A program made the position numbers and the translations under genes. A DNA stretch of 64,000 bases from an uncultured Pseudomonadota bacterium (GTDB taxonomy: Bacteria > Pseudomonadota > Gammaproteobacteria > Steroidobacterales > Steroidobacteraceae). Positions within the stretch are counted from its first letter, which is position 1, and each line of letters begins with the position of its first letter. The DNA lies in NCBI GenBank assembly GCA_903884105.1, contig CAISDJ010000008.1:1-64000 (forward strand), written 5' to 3'. The notes beneath the pieces are model-generated. The model saw only the letters and a list, made by a program, of their open reading frames with translations, did no database searches and was not told the DNA's origin. This document shows, piece after piece, positions 27,062 to 36,248 of the stretch.

Positions 27062-27538
27062 ATGACACTCCAACCTCACCGATTCGTGACTCCGGGATTG
27101 CAGACGCGAGCGCCTTTCAGGATTCGTGGCTTTACGCTCATCGAGATCATGGTGGTCGTGGTCATCCTCGGCATTCTCGCCGCATTGGTGGCTCCTAACG
27201 TGATTCGTCGCATCGACGATGCCCAGATCGCAAAGGCTCGACAGGATATCCGCGCGTACGAAACTGCGCTCAACCTGTTCCGTCTCGACAACTTCAAGTA
27301 TCCGACGACGGACCAGGGGCTACAGTCGCTGGTCCAGCAGCCCGGCGATACAACCATCCGCAACTGGAAGCCGGGCGGGTACATCGATGGACTGCGGAAG
27401 GATCCGTGGGGCAACGATTACCTGTACCTGAACCCGGGCAGCAAGGGCAAGGAATACGACCTCTATACGCTCGGTGCGGACGGCCAGGAAGGCGGCGAAG
27501 GCATCAATGCCGATGTCGGTAACTGGAACGCCGAGTAA
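27062..27538 (+). CDS. gspG: Type II secretion major pseudopilin GspG
   Basis: Major subunit of the type II secretion pseudopilus, 158 residues. The prepilin peptidase site is RIRG/FTLIEI: glycine 23 before the cut and glutamate 28 at mature position +5. The conserved GspG C-terminal region with DPWGNDYLY, GKEYDLYTLGADG and GNW (calcium-binding loop) is present. The start ATG 27062 follows AGG; upstream in-frame codons are unlike the family. It heads eight gsp genes with overlaps or short gaps. Confidence 0.96.
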   Translation: MTLQPHRFVTPGLQTRAPFRIRGFTLIEIMVVVVILGILAALVAPNVIRRIDDAQIAKARQDIRAYETALNLFRLDNFKYPTTDQGLQSLVQQPGDTTIRNWKPGGYIDGLRKDPWGNDYLYLNPGSKGKEYDLYTLGADGQEGGEGINADVGNWNAE

Positions 27539-27590
27539 ACCGCCTGTCCGGTTCAAAGCCAGTCACCCCGCACGCGGAAAGGCAAGGCAT

Positions 27591-28166
27591 GTGACTGGTA
27601 CCCCCCGCACCCTTTTCCCTGCGTTTCGCGATGTGCCACGCTCATCTGGCTTTACGCTGATCGAAATCCTTGTCGTCATCGTCATTCTCGGGGTAATCAT
27701 CGCCGTTGCGACGGTCTCCGTGGGCGTCCTCGGGCGCGACCGCGAAGTCGAGGATCAGGCGAGGCGCTTGTGGGCGGTGATGACCCAGGGGCGCGAAGAA
27801 GCCGAACTACAGGGCCGCGACCTGGGTTTATTCATCGATGACGCCTCCTACGAGTTCATGATGTTCGACCCCAAGCGCAGTGGCTGGGTGGTGGTAGAAG
27901 ACGACGACCTGCTGACCCGTCGCGTCCTGCCGCCAGGCGTGAGGATGCGTCTATGGCTCGAGTCCCGCGAAGTTGTGCTGAAGGCGACGCGCACCCCCAC
28001 AGCGGATGAGCTGAAAAAGCGTGCGCCTCAGGTCATCATGCTGGCCAGCGGTGAAGTCATGCCCTACCGGCTCGAAATTGCCCGTGAAGGAGCCGATGCG
28101 AGCTGGCAAGTACAATCCCAGCCCGACAATACGATCGTCGTCGAGGCTGCCGATGCCACGCGATAG
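27591..28166 (+). CDS. gspH: Type II secretion minor pseudopilin GspH
   Basis: 191 residues starting at GTG 27591, with GGAAAGG about 8 bases upstream. The prepilin site is PRSSG/FTLIEILVVIVILG, with E25 at +5. The rest has the typical GspH arrangement DREVEDQARRLWAVMTQGREEAELQGRDLGL. No ATG lies between the gspG stop and the prepilin motif. It overlaps gspI by 14 bases. Confidence 0.9.
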   Translation: MTGTPRTLFPAFRDVPRSSGFTLIEILVVIVILGVIIAVATVSVGVLGRDREVEDQARRLWAVMTQGREEAELQGRDLGLFIDDASYEFMMFDPKRSGWVVVEDDDLLTRRVLPPGVRMRLWLESREVVLKATRTPTADELKKRAPQVIMLASGEVMPYRLEIAREGADASWQVQSQPDNTIVVEAADATR

Positions 28167-28719
28167 GCCGCCCACTGCCCAACAAGGCTTCACGCTGATC
28201 GAAGTGCTCGCCGCACTCGTCATCGTGTCGCTCGGCATGCTCGGCGTCATCCAGGCTGTCAGCCAGACGGCCAGCAACAGCGTGTACCTGCGGGACAAGA
28301 CACTGGCCCACTGGATCGCAATGAATCGACTGACCGAAGTCCGGATGGCACAGGCAGCCCCGTCGGTCGCCAAGACTTCGGACGAACTGGACTATGCCGG
28401 CCGGCGCTGGCGCTGGACCCTGGACGTGCAGGAAACCGGCATCACGAGCATGCGTCGCCTTGACGTGCGGGTATCGCTCGCCGAATCCGGTGACGACGGT
28501 TCCGCCCTCGCGATGCTGACAGGCTTCTATGGCGATGCGCTTGCCAAACCCGGGACGGTCTTGGTCAATTGGGATCCAGTGCCGAACGGGTCAGCACAGG
28601 ATGGCACGGGATCAGCCGCTGGGACGCGGGATCCACCTGCCACCGCCGCAACGAGCCCTCAGCCAAATGGGGCCGTGCCACCTGCCCCGCCGCCCGTCGC
28701 TGCGGGAGGCACGCCATGA
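28153..28719 (+). CDS. gspI: Type II secretion minor pseudopilin GspI
   Basis: The prepilin site is TAQQG/FTLIEVLAALVIVSLGM with E17 at +5. The domain NRLTEVRMAQ is typical of GspI, which forms the pseudopilus tip with J and K. At 188 residues it is longer than usual because of a C-terminal tail of about 50 residues rich in A, P, T and G, probably disordered. It starts inside the end of gspH and overlaps gspJ by 4 bases. Confidence 0.9.
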   Translation: MPRDRPPTAQQGFTLIEVLAALVIVSLGMLGVIQAVSQTASNSVYLRDKTLAHWIAMNRLTEVRMAQAAPSVAKTSDELDYAGRRWRWTLDVQETGITSMRRLDVRVSLAESGDDGSALAMLTGFYGDALAKPGTVLVNWDPVPNGSAQDGTGSAAGTRDPPATAATSPQPNGAVPPAPPPVAAGGTP

Positions 28720-29351
28720 ACTCATCCGGAATGCCGCTGCGGATTCGCCGCCAGCGCGGCTTCACCTTGCTGGAAATCCTCATTGCCGTGGCGATCTTCA
28801 CGATCGTCGGCGCGATGGCGATGGGTGGATACAACGAGCTCTCGAGGCAAAGCGCGACTGTCGAAGTGAACATGGCAAGGGTGCGAGCCGTCCAGACCGC
28901 GGTCATGCGCATCTCGCAGGATTTTGCCGAGCTGGAACCCAGGCCCATCCGTGAGCCGGTCGGCGACGGCACGCAAAGCGCGCTCAAGTCCGATGGACGC
29001 TCGCTGGAGCTCGTGTCATTGACGCATTCTGGCTGGACCAATACGGCCGGCTTGCAGCGCTCCACAATGCAACGTGTGACCTATCGACTCGAAAGCGGCA
29101 AGTTGTACCGCGACCAGTGGGCTGTCCTCGATCGTACGTTGTCGACCGAACCGCAGACCGTGCAGCTGCTTGACAAGGTGACGTCGGCGAAGCTGCGCTA
29201 CATGGATCCAGGCCGTATCTGGCGCGACGCCTGGCCCGACTCCGGGGGTGCCGGGCCCCAGGGGCAGCGTTCCAGGCCCATCGCCGTCGAGGTGACGCTG
29301 GAGCTTGAGGACTGGGGCAGCATCGTGCGACTCATCGAGGTGGCGGGTTGA
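28716..29351 (+). CDS. gspJ: Type II secretion minor pseudopilin GspJ
   Basis: 211 residues. The prepilin site is RRQRG/FTLLEILIAVAIF with E20 at +5. RAVQTAVMRISQDFAELEPRP is a GspJ marker. GGGAGG lies 6 bases before ATG 28716. It overlaps gspI by ATGA and gspK by TTGA, so the tip-complex subunits are translationally coupled. Confidence 0.92.
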   Translation: MNSSGMPLRIRRQRGFTLLEILIAVAIFTIVGAMAMGGYNELSRQSATVEVNMARVRAVQTAVMRISQDFAELEPRPIREPVGDGTQSALKSDGRSLELVSLTHSGWTNTAGLQRSTMQRVTYRLESGKLYRDQWAVLDRTLSTEPQTVQLLDKVTSAKLRYMDPGRIWRDAWPDSGGAGPQGQRSRPIAVEVTLELEDWGSIVRLIEVAG

Positions 29352-30298
29352 TCGCTCGCGGCTCCTTCCGCCGGCGCGAGCGCGGTGTGGCGCTCATCAC
29401 CGCCGTGTTGATGGTCGCGCTCGCCACGATCCTCGCGGTGAACGTCGGCTTCAGAGGCTATCTGGAGCAACGCCGCAGCATGACGCTGTTCGCGCTCGAC
29501 CAGGGCTATGAGGTGGCGCTGGGCGCGGAGGCCTGGGCTGCCGATATCCTCCGCAACGATAAACGCGATTCCAAGACCGACTACACCGGTGAAATCTGGG
29601 CGACGCCGATTCCTCCCTTGCCGATCGACGGCGGCGAGCTCGAAGGACGACTGGAAGACCAGCAGGGTCGCTTCAACCTCAACAACCTGCTGCGTGAAGA
29701 TGGCAAGGCAAATCCGCCCGCTCTTGCCCAGTTCGAGCGCATCCTCACAGCGCTGAACCTCGAAACCCGCTGGGCGGGCATCATCGTCGACTGGATCGAT
29801 GCCGATGCCAACCCGACCTTCCCGGATGGCGCGGAAGACAGCGTGTATCTCGGCGAGTCCCCCCCCTATCGCACGGCCAACATGCCCATCACCCGCGTCA
29901 GTGAGTTGCTGTCGCTGCCGGACTTCGGACTCGAGCGGTACCAGACGCTCAGGCCGTATGTGACTGCCCTGCCTTCAGGCACGCCGCTCAACCTCTGTAC
30001 CGCGCCGGGCATCGTCATTGACGCCCTTTCCGAGGGCGTGCAGTCGTTCAGCACGGACCTCAAGCACCTCGCGGACATGCGGGCGGACAAGTGCTTCCCG
30101 AACCTGAATGACCTGCGCGCCGCCGTTGGCCAGGCGGCTTTCGACGGCATGAAAGATCGCCTGAGCGAACAGAGCTCCTATTTCGGCGCGACGGTCTGGG
30201 TCACTATTGGCACTACCCAGTTCACCCTGTACAGTCTTTTGCATCGCACGGATGCGGGGCTGGTACGTCCCATCCTGCGCAGTTTCGGGACCGATTAA
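29348..30298 (+). CDS. gspK: Type II secretion minor pseudopilin GspK
   Basis: 316 residues beginning with TTG 29348, preceded by GAGG. The prepilin site is RRRERG/VALITAVLM; mature position +5 is threonine instead of glutamate, which is normal for GspK, the tip subunit. A large alpha-helical domain follows, with GRFNLNNLL, DWIDAD and NLCTAPG, all characteristic of GspK. The gap to gspL is 9 bases. Confidence 0.93.
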   Translation: MIARGSFRRRERGVALITAVLMVALATILAVNVGFRGYLEQRRSMTLFALDQGYEVALGAEAWAADILRNDKRDSKTDYTGEIWATPIPPLPIDGGELEGRLEDQQGRFNLNNLLREDGKANPPALAQFERILTALNLETRWAGIIVDWIDADANPTFPDGAEDSVYLGESPPYRTANMPITRVSELLSLPDFGLERYQTLRPYVTALPSGTPLNLCTAPGIVIDALSEGVQSFSTDLKHLADMRADKCFPNLNDLRAAVGQAAFDGMKDRLSEQSSYFGATVWVTIGTTQFTLYSLLHRTDAGLVRPILRSFGTD

Positions 30299-30307
30299 GA
30301 GATCTCA

Positions 30308-31540
30308 ATGGCAGAAGCCCTCGTCATCCGGCTCCACGGCAACCAACCTGACACCTTGCAGGCTGAGTGGCTGCTCGTCGATACGGCAGGGTCGCGGCAC
30401 GGCAATGTCGAGTCCGGGCCACTCGCTGCGGCTGCTCGGACTGCGGCGGGGCGTCCAGTCATTGTGCTCGTCCCGGGCACAGATGTACTGCTGGCTGAAC
30501 CCGAATTGCCGGTGAAGTCGGGTGCGCGCCTCGCGCAAGTCGTGCCCTTCGCGCTTGAGGAGCAGATCGCAAGCGACGTGGAGGACATGCACTTCGCCGT
30601 CGGACGCCGTGACTCGCGACCGGGCACGCCCGTTGCCGCCGTCGCATTGGCCGCCATGAACACCTGGCTTGCCGCGCTCAAGGCAGCCGGCATAGCGCCT
30701 GCTGCGATGTATTCTGAATCGGCTGCAGTCCCGCTCACACCGAACGGGGTTACGCTCTTCGTTGAGGGCGTCCGCATCCATGTGCTCCGCGCCGGCGCGC
30801 CCCCAACAGTCGTTGAGGCCGAACCCCTTATCGAAGGATTGCAGGTCGCGCTGGCGTCCGGCAGCGAGACCCGCGAAAACGTGGCCCTGTTCATGAGCCA
30901 GGATGATTACGAGCGTGATCGCGACATGATCGAGGGCTTGCGGGAATTCACGGCCAGCCTGCAGGTGAAGCTGCTGGCCGAGGGCCCACTCGCGCTGCTG
31001 GCGGTAACCATCGTCAAGCAGGCCGCCACGAACCTGCTGCAGGGGCCCTATGCGGTAGCCGGTTCCATGAAGGTGTCGCTGGCTCCCTGGCGTTACGCTG
31101 CAATGCTGGCCGGGGCATTCGTCATCGTTCATCTCGGGGTCAAGGGAGTGCAGTTCTGGAAGCTTGGGGCCGCCGAAGTCCGCCTCGACAGTGAGATTGC
31201 GGCCGTATTCTCGCAGGCGATGCCTGGCGCCCGCCAGGTCAATGCACGCTCGCAGGTCGAGGGCAGGCTTGCGCAGCTACGCGGCAGCAGCGTGACGGGC
31301 GGGCTGATGACCAGCCTCGGCGCACTCGGCGAAGCCATTGCACAGGCACCTGAAACCAGCGTCGAGGCCCTCTCCTATCGAACCGACGTGCTTGATCTCA
31401 GGGTGCTCGCGCCCAGCGTTGATGCGCTCGACCGCATCCAGCATGTCGCGACAGAGCGTGGCATGAACGCAGTCATCCAGTCGGCAACGCCCCGCGACGC
31501 GAAGGTCGAAGGCCGCTTGCAGTTCAAGACGACGGGTTGA
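30308..31540 (+). CDS. gspL: Type II secretion protein GspL
   Basis: A bitopic inner-membrane protein of 410 residues that links the secretion ATPase GspE to the pseudopilus platform. The cytoplasmic actin-like domain (about 1-240) includes VVPFALEEQIASDVEDMHFA, which is conserved. One membrane helix lies at about 258-280, and a small periplasmic ferredoxin-like domain follows. The start ATG 30308 comes after a purine-rich leader. It overlaps the possible TTG start of gspM. Confidence 0.9.
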   Translation: MAEALVIRLHGNQPDTLQAEWLLVDTAGSRHGNVESGPLAAAARTAAGRPVIVLVPGTDVLLAEPELPVKSGARLAQVVPFALEEQIASDVEDMHFAVGRRDSRPGTPVAAVALAAMNTWLAALKAAGIAPAAMYSESAAVPLTPNGVTLFVEGVRIHVLRAGAPPTVVEAEPLIEGLQVALASGSETRENVALFMSQDDYERDRDMIEGLREFTASLQVKLLAEGPLALLAVTIVKQAATNLLQGPYAVAGSMKVSLAPWRYAAMLAGAFVIVHLGVKGVQFWKLGAAEVRLDSEIAAVFSQAMPGARQVNARSQVEGRLAQLRGSSVTGGLMTSLGALGEAIAQAPETSVEALSYRTDVLDLRVLAPSVDALDRIQHVATERGMNAVIQSATPRDAKVEGRLQFKTTG

Positions 31541-31545
31541 TCGCC

Positions 31546-32046
31546 ATGAACGCCCTACGAGCTCGATTCCAGGCCTTGAGTCCCCGCGAGCGGGCCATCG
31601 TGATCGGCGGTGGCGGCATCGCTGTCTTCGCGGTCATCTACTTTCTGCTGCTGTCGCCCTTCTATTCCTCGATTGAAGCGCGTGGCCGTCGTGTCGCCAC
31701 GAAGCAGGCCGATCTCGCGTGGCTGCAGGGTTCGGTTGCCGAGGTCCAGTCGCTCGCTGCTTCGCAACCGCAGGCAGCAGGCCCTGCCGGCGAATCGCTG
31801 GTGGTGCTCATCGATCGGACTGCGCGCGAAGCGGGTCTTGGCACCAGCCTGACAGGGCAGACACCGGCTGGGGATACCGGCATCCGCGTGCGTCTTGAAG
31901 CGGCACCATTCGATTCCGTCGTGCAATGGCTCGGCGTGCTGCAGCAGCAGTATGCGGTCTCAATCGAGGCCGCCACGATCGACCGCACGCCCGCCCAGGG
32001 CGCCGTCAATGCAACCCTGACCTTGCAGCGTGCGGGCGGCGGATGA
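31546..32046 (+). CDS. gspM: Type II secretion protein GspM
   Basis: A 166-residue partner of GspL. A short cytoplasmic tail (FQALSPRERAIV) precedes one helix (about 18-36, GGGGIAVFAVIYFLLL) and a small periplasmic ferredoxin-like domain. A TTG at 31537 overlapping the gspL stop is an alternative start; ATG 31546 is preferred. GspM sequences are poorly conserved; context and topology carry the call. It overlaps gspN by 4 bases. Confidence 0.88.
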   Translation: MNALRARFQALSPRERAIVIGGGGIAVFAVIYFLLLSPFYSSIEARGRRVATKQADLAWLQGSVAEVQSLAASQPQAAGPAGESLVVLIDRTAREAGLGTSLTGQTPAGDTGIRVRLEAAPFDSVVQWLGVLQQQYAVSIEAATIDRTPAQGAVNATLTLQRAGGG

Positions 32047-32789
32047 ATCGCCCTCGTCTGCTGATTGCGCTCGGCCTGGCCGCGTTCTTGCTGCTGTTGC
32101 TCGTCACGTTACCGGCGCAGGTTGTCATGGGGCATCTCGGCAGGCTCGGAATCCAGGCCACGGGGGTTTCGGGATCCATCTGGAACGGCCAGGCCGCGAT
32201 GGTGCGTGTCGGCACCCTCCCGCTTGGCCAGCTTAGCTGGGACCTGCACGCACTCAAGCTGCTCACCGGTCACGCCAGCGCCACGGTCGCCGTGAAACAA
32301 GCCGATGCATTTGCACAGGCAGACATCTCCGTTGCACTCAATGGGCGCATCACGCTGAGGGACGTTACGGCATCGTGGCCACTTGGAGCACTGGCCGCCG
32401 CCGGGTTGCCTGCGGGCTGGAAGGGCACGGCCAACGCACGCCTGACCGAACTCGTCGTCGAGCACGGGCTTCCCATTGCCATCGCGGGCACCGTCGATCT
32501 GGCGAACCTCGTGGGTCCTGCCAATCGGCCCGCGGATCTCGGCAGCTATCGCGCCACTTTTCCCTCCGCTGCAAAGGCTGGCTCCGAGATCGCGGCGGAT
32601 CTCACGGATGTCGATGGATCGATCTCCCTGAACGCCACGCTCCGCGTGCAGCCTGATCGCAGCTATCTGATCGAAGGGCAAATCGCGACGCGACCAGAGG
32701 CGCCGTCACAGGTCGTCTCGGCGCTTCAGTATCTGGGCGAAGCGGACGCTTCGGGGCGACGTCCTTTCTCGCTGTCCGGCACGTTCTGA
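32043..32789 (+). CDS. gspN: Type II secretion protein GspN
   Basis: 248 residues with one N-terminal membrane anchor (about 5-25) and a periplasmic beta-rich domain. GSIWNGQA and LSWDLHALKLLTG are typical of the GspN family, an accessory subunit lacking in many systems. The ATG at 32043 overlaps the gspM stop. It ends the operon: gspD, which follows in Xanthomonas xps clusters, is not found; the next gene is convergent addA. Confidence 0.9.
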   Translation: MNRPRLLIALGLAAFLLLLLVTLPAQVVMGHLGRLGIQATGVSGSIWNGQAAMVRVGTLPLGQLSWDLHALKLLTGHASATVAVKQADAFAQADISVALNGRITLRDVTASWPLGALAAAGLPAGWKGTANARLTELVVEHGLPIAIAGTVDLANLVGPANRPADLGSYRATFPSAAKAGSEIAADLTDVDGSISLNATLRVQPDRSYLIEGQIATRPEAPSQVVSALQYLGEADASGRRPFSLSGTF

Positions 32790-32810
32790 CTCAGTCATCC
32801 GCGCGGCTCG

Positions 32811-35800
32811 TCAGCCGCTCGCGACATCGACTTCCTGCCACGCCTTGAGAAGCGGGAAATAAAGCGCGGCCTTCACGGGTTCGCCCGGGTGGAACGCGCG
32901 CATCAGCTCGGCATACCGCCGAAGCTGTGGCTGATACCGAATTGCCTCGCTGCCCAGGAACTCCTCAAGACCGGCACCGCTGTGCAGGCTGGTCTTGAAG
33001 TCTACAATCCAGCGCGTGCCCTCACCGTCCACGAACGTGCGATCAATGACGCCATTGACGATGGACCGGCCGACGAATCCCGAGAGCGCGAGTTCCGAGG
33101 CCACCTCGCGATGCAGTTCCGTGCCTGCCAGCAACCAGCGACCCCGGTCGTCTTCGACGAGGTTCTGCATCGCCGTTGCGACGCGCTGTGCCGCTGCAGG
33201 ACGATGCCCTTCGGGCACTCCGAGTTCAGCGAGCTCGCGTTCAAAGCGTTCGACCGCCCGGCCATCCGGCCGCAAAGCGTTCTGTATTCCGCGCCCCGCA
33301 AGCCGCTCTATTTCACGATGCACGAGCGTGCCGACGTGCCGAGCTGTCTCGCCGACCCAATCGAACTCCGGCTGCAATCCGCTATCGAGGACGGCCACAG
33401 GCGTCTCGGCGGTAATCCCTTCCAATCCGTCGAGTACCGGCGACCAGGACAACGGGAGCCGACGTAGCGGCGTGCCGACAAACGCGTCCACGGCAGGTTC
33501 GCTCGACTGGCTTTGCGCAAGCCCCGGCAGGAACTGGTGGGTCACGAGCGGCCACAGCAGCTTGAGGAAGGAATCCGGATCAGGCGCTTTGAGCTCCAGC
33601 GTGCCTTTCTTGTCGACGACCTGAACTGACCCGACCAGATGCAGTTCCCTGATGGCTCGGGTCGCCCCTACATACAGCTGGCGACCGCGCTCAAAGGCAG
33701 CCCTCTCTTTCTCGATCTCGCCAAGCCAATTGTAAAGCGGGTCCTTCTCCGCTTCGCGGGCCGACAGCGGCCCGAGCAGCAAGGACGGTTCGTCATCAGC
33801 ACGGGGCAATTCAAGCCACCTGAGCAGGCGCTCGCCGTCACGGGCGCCCCGTCGCTCCAGCCCCGGCAGGATGACGGTGTCGAACTCGAGGCCCTTGGCT
33901 TTGTGCAAGGTCATCACTTCGATCGGCGGTGGCCCGACCCCCGCTGTCAACGGGACATCAGGCACGGCGTACAAGTCAGCGATCTCGTCTTCAAGGATCG
34001 CGATGTCCTCGAGATCGCCGGCCTGCTGCAGCCGATCGAGACGCATGAAGTACGCTTCGGCATCAGCGAGTTCCGCCGTTGTAGCCGTCGCCGCCGGGCC
34101 ATTCAACGAGAGCCACGCGCGTTCGACCCAGTCGCGCAGCGACCACCGTCCCCGCTCCTCCAGCGCCAGCGTCAGCACCGTTCGCAGTCGCGCGACCCGT
34201 TGCTGGCCGTCGAGCGAGAGTCCTGCAAGCACGACGGAATCATTCAGACGGCTCCAGATCGTTTCGACTTGCCAACGACTGCCCCCCGCATCGGCGGCGA
34301 TGCCGAACAGATCGACCAACGGCAGCCCGCACCAAGGCGCCCGGAGTACTGCGAGCCACGCCGTACGGTCGGCCAGATGCACCAGCGCGCGCGTCAACGC
34401 CAACAGGTCCTGGACCACCGGTCGGTCCCGCAAGGGATCGATATCGACGGCCTGGTAGCGGAAGCCGCGAGCCGCCAGTGCCGGCAGGATCAGTGCAAGG
34501 TGCCGCCGAGTGGGCACCAGGATGGCGATACCGCACTTCGAATCGCGCTGCCGTGCGTCAGTGACAACGCGTGCTATGAGTTGCGCCTCCTGCGCTTGGG
34601 TGAGCGACTTCGGCCCGACGAGCGGATGAAAATGTACACCGCCTTCCTGAGGTGCGGCAGGTCGTGCCTCGCTAGCGGTGAAGCGCACCCCACCCCGCTC
34701 CGGATCGTCCTCGCCCGGAAGCACGCGGCGAAAAGCGATGTTGACCCAGTTGATCACCGGCTGGGCGGAGCGGAAGTTGACGGTCAGCGTCAGGGGCTCG
34801 AGGTACAGGTCCCCCAACCCTTCACCCTGGAGCTTCAGGAACAGTCCGACGTCCGCCTCGCGGAAGCGGTAGATGGATTGCATCGGATCGCCGACGAGAA
34901 ACAGGGATCGCCCGTCTTCCGGCGTCCACCCGGCAGTCAGCAGACGCAGGAGGCGGATCTGGCTGCGCGAGGTGTCCTGGAACTCATCGACCAGCAGGTG
35001 CTTCAGCCGATAGTCGAGCTGCAACGCGAGATCGGTTGGCGCATCGACCGTGCCGAGCGCCTGACGACCGGCCAGCGCCGCCGCGACATGGTCGGTCTCG
35101 CCCCGCTCGCGAAAGACCAGTGCGAGTTCAGCGACCGCAATCTTCAGCACCTGCAGTAACGTCTCGAGGGTCTCCCACTGCGAACCGGAGTAGCGCACCG
35201 GCGGCAAGTCGCGCATCTCGTCCAGGGCACTGGCCAGCCCTCCCCCCAAGCGTCCATCGATGGTGCGCAGCTCGTCGAGCAAGGCATTCACCGCCTGGAA
35301 ATCCCGCTTCTCGTCGGCGGGAATGCCATCACTTTTCGTGATCTTCTTGCGCCACGTGCCATCCCCGGTCAGCAGCAGCTGGCGAAGTCCCTGCCAGTCA
35401 GGTAGGTCGTCCACGCTGCTTCCAGGGAACTGCTTCAGGCTGCTCGCCGAGAGGGCGTGTGCGGCATTGGCTGTCCGTAGCCGGTCCCGTGCCGACCGCG
35501 CAAGGCCGAGCAGCTCTGTAGACGTCCGGGCTGGCCAAAGCCCGACCAAACGCTCGAGTCGTTGGGTAACCGCACCCTCCAGCGCGGCTTCAAGTCGGCG
35601 CTTCAGCTCTGCACGGTCCGTGTCCAGCAGCTCGAGATCGAGCCAATGGTCGCGCCGCTTCAACAGATCCGTCAGCAACGTCGTCAGCGTCCCGATCTGG
35701 TTGTCGAGATGTCGCACCAGGCGTTCGACGGCATTGGCAACGGGCGAATCGGTGCCAAGGTGCTCGATCACGCGAAGCACGGCTTGCGCATACAGCGGCT

Positions 35801-36248
35801 TGCTGTCGTCCGCAATGCGCAGCGCAGCCCCTGTGCCTGACAGGATCGGGAGCTGTTTCGCCAGGGTGTGATTCAGCGCGTCGATGGTCTGGATCTTGAG
35901 ACGAGCCGGATGGGCTTCGAGTTGCCACCCATGGCGGGCATCCGCGGCTCGTGCGGCCTTCGCGAGGCGCCAGGTCGCCTCCTTGTACTCCTCGGGTGGG
36001 GGCGCGTCCTCGGCTCCAAGCGCCAGTGCCTTCAGGATGCGACCGCGCATTTCCGCTGCTGCCTTCCGAGTGAAGGTTATCGCCAGAATCTCTTCCGGGC
36101 GCTCCACAACCGCCAGCAGTCGCAGGTAGCGACGGGTCAGGAGCTCCGTTTTTCCCGATCCAGCGGGCGCCTGCACGATGAAGCTCGTCGACGGATCGAG
36201 TGCCCGTTCTCGTACCGCCGCATCGGCAGGCCGGCTGGCAGTCGTCAC
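32811..36248 (-). CDS. addA: UvrD-type helicase/nuclease, AddA-like
   Basis: A 1145-residue double-strand-break repair helicase. Walker A APAGSGKT lies at 27-34. Other SF1 helicase motifs include AITFTRKAAAEM, HLLVDEFQDTSRSQ, LVGDPMQSIYRFREAD, VMTLHKAKGLEFDTVILPG and YVGATRAIRELHLVG. The C-terminal nuclease domain contains WIVDFKTS, with the D-x-K catalytic pair. The adjacent gene supplies an AddB-like partner, with which it overlaps by 4 bases. This replaces RecBCD functionally in many proteobacteria. It is convergent with gspN. Confidence 0.92.
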   Translation of the reverse strand: MTTASRPADAAVRERALDPSTSFIVQAPAGSGKTELLTRRYLRLLAVVERPEEILAITFTRKAAAEMRGRILKALALGAEDAPPPEEYKEATWRLAKAARAADARHGWQLEAHPARLKIQTIDALNHTLAKQLPILSGTGAALRIADDSKPLYAQAVLRVIEHLGTDSPVANAVERLVRHLDNQIGTLTTLLTDLLKRRDHWLDLELLDTDRAELKRRLEAALEGAVTQRLERLVGLWPARTSTELLGLARSARDRLRTANAAHALSASSLKQFPGSSVDDLPDWQGLRQLLLTGDGTWRKKITKSDGIPADEKRDFQAVNALLDELRTIDGRLGGGLASALDEMRDLPPVRYSGSQWETLETLLQVLKIAVAELALVFRERGETDHVAAALAGRQALGTVDAPTDLALQLDYRLKHLLVDEFQDTSRSQIRLLRLLTAGWTPEDGRSLFLVGDPMQSIYRFREADVGLFLKLQGEGLGDLYLEPLTLTVNFRSAQPVINWVNIAFRRVLPGEDDPERGGVRFTASEARPAAPQEGGVHFHPLVGPKSLTQAQEAQLIARVVTDARQRDSKCGIAILVPTRRHLALILPALAARGFRYQAVDIDPLRDRPVVQDLLALTRALVHLADRTAWLAVLRAPWCGLPLVDLFGIAADAGGSRWQVETIWSRLNDSVVLAGLSLDGQQRVARLRTVLTLALEERGRWSLRDWVERAWLSLNGPAATATTAELADAEAYFMRLDRLQQAGDLEDIAILEDEIADLYAVPDVPLTAGVGPPPIEVMTLHKAKGLEFDTVILPGLERRGARDGERLLRWLELPRADDEPSLLLGPLSAREAEKDPLYNWLGEIEKERAAFERGRQLYVGATRAIRELHLVGSVQVVDKKGTLELKAPDPDSFLKLLWPLVTHQFLPGLAQSQSSEPAVDAFVGTPLRRLPLSWSPVLDGLEGITAETPVAVLDSGLQPEFDWVGETARHVGTLVHREIERLAGRGIQNALRPDGRAVERFERELAELGVPEGHRPAAAQRVATAMQNLVEDDRGRWLLAGTELHREVASELALSGFVGRSIVNGVIDRTFVDGEGTRWIVDFKTSLHSGAGLEEFLGSEAIRYQPQLRRYAELMRAFHPGEPVKAALYFPLLKAWQEVDVASG

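Noticed and set aside
32787-32797. Palindrome TGACTCAGTCA at the gspN stop
   Set aside because: Short, partly made of the stop codon, with no promoter nearby; no reason to call it an operator.
33639-35159. Long open frame antisense to the addA-like gene
   Set aside because: The sense strand encodes all helicase motifs; the antisense product has shadow-like composition without motifs.
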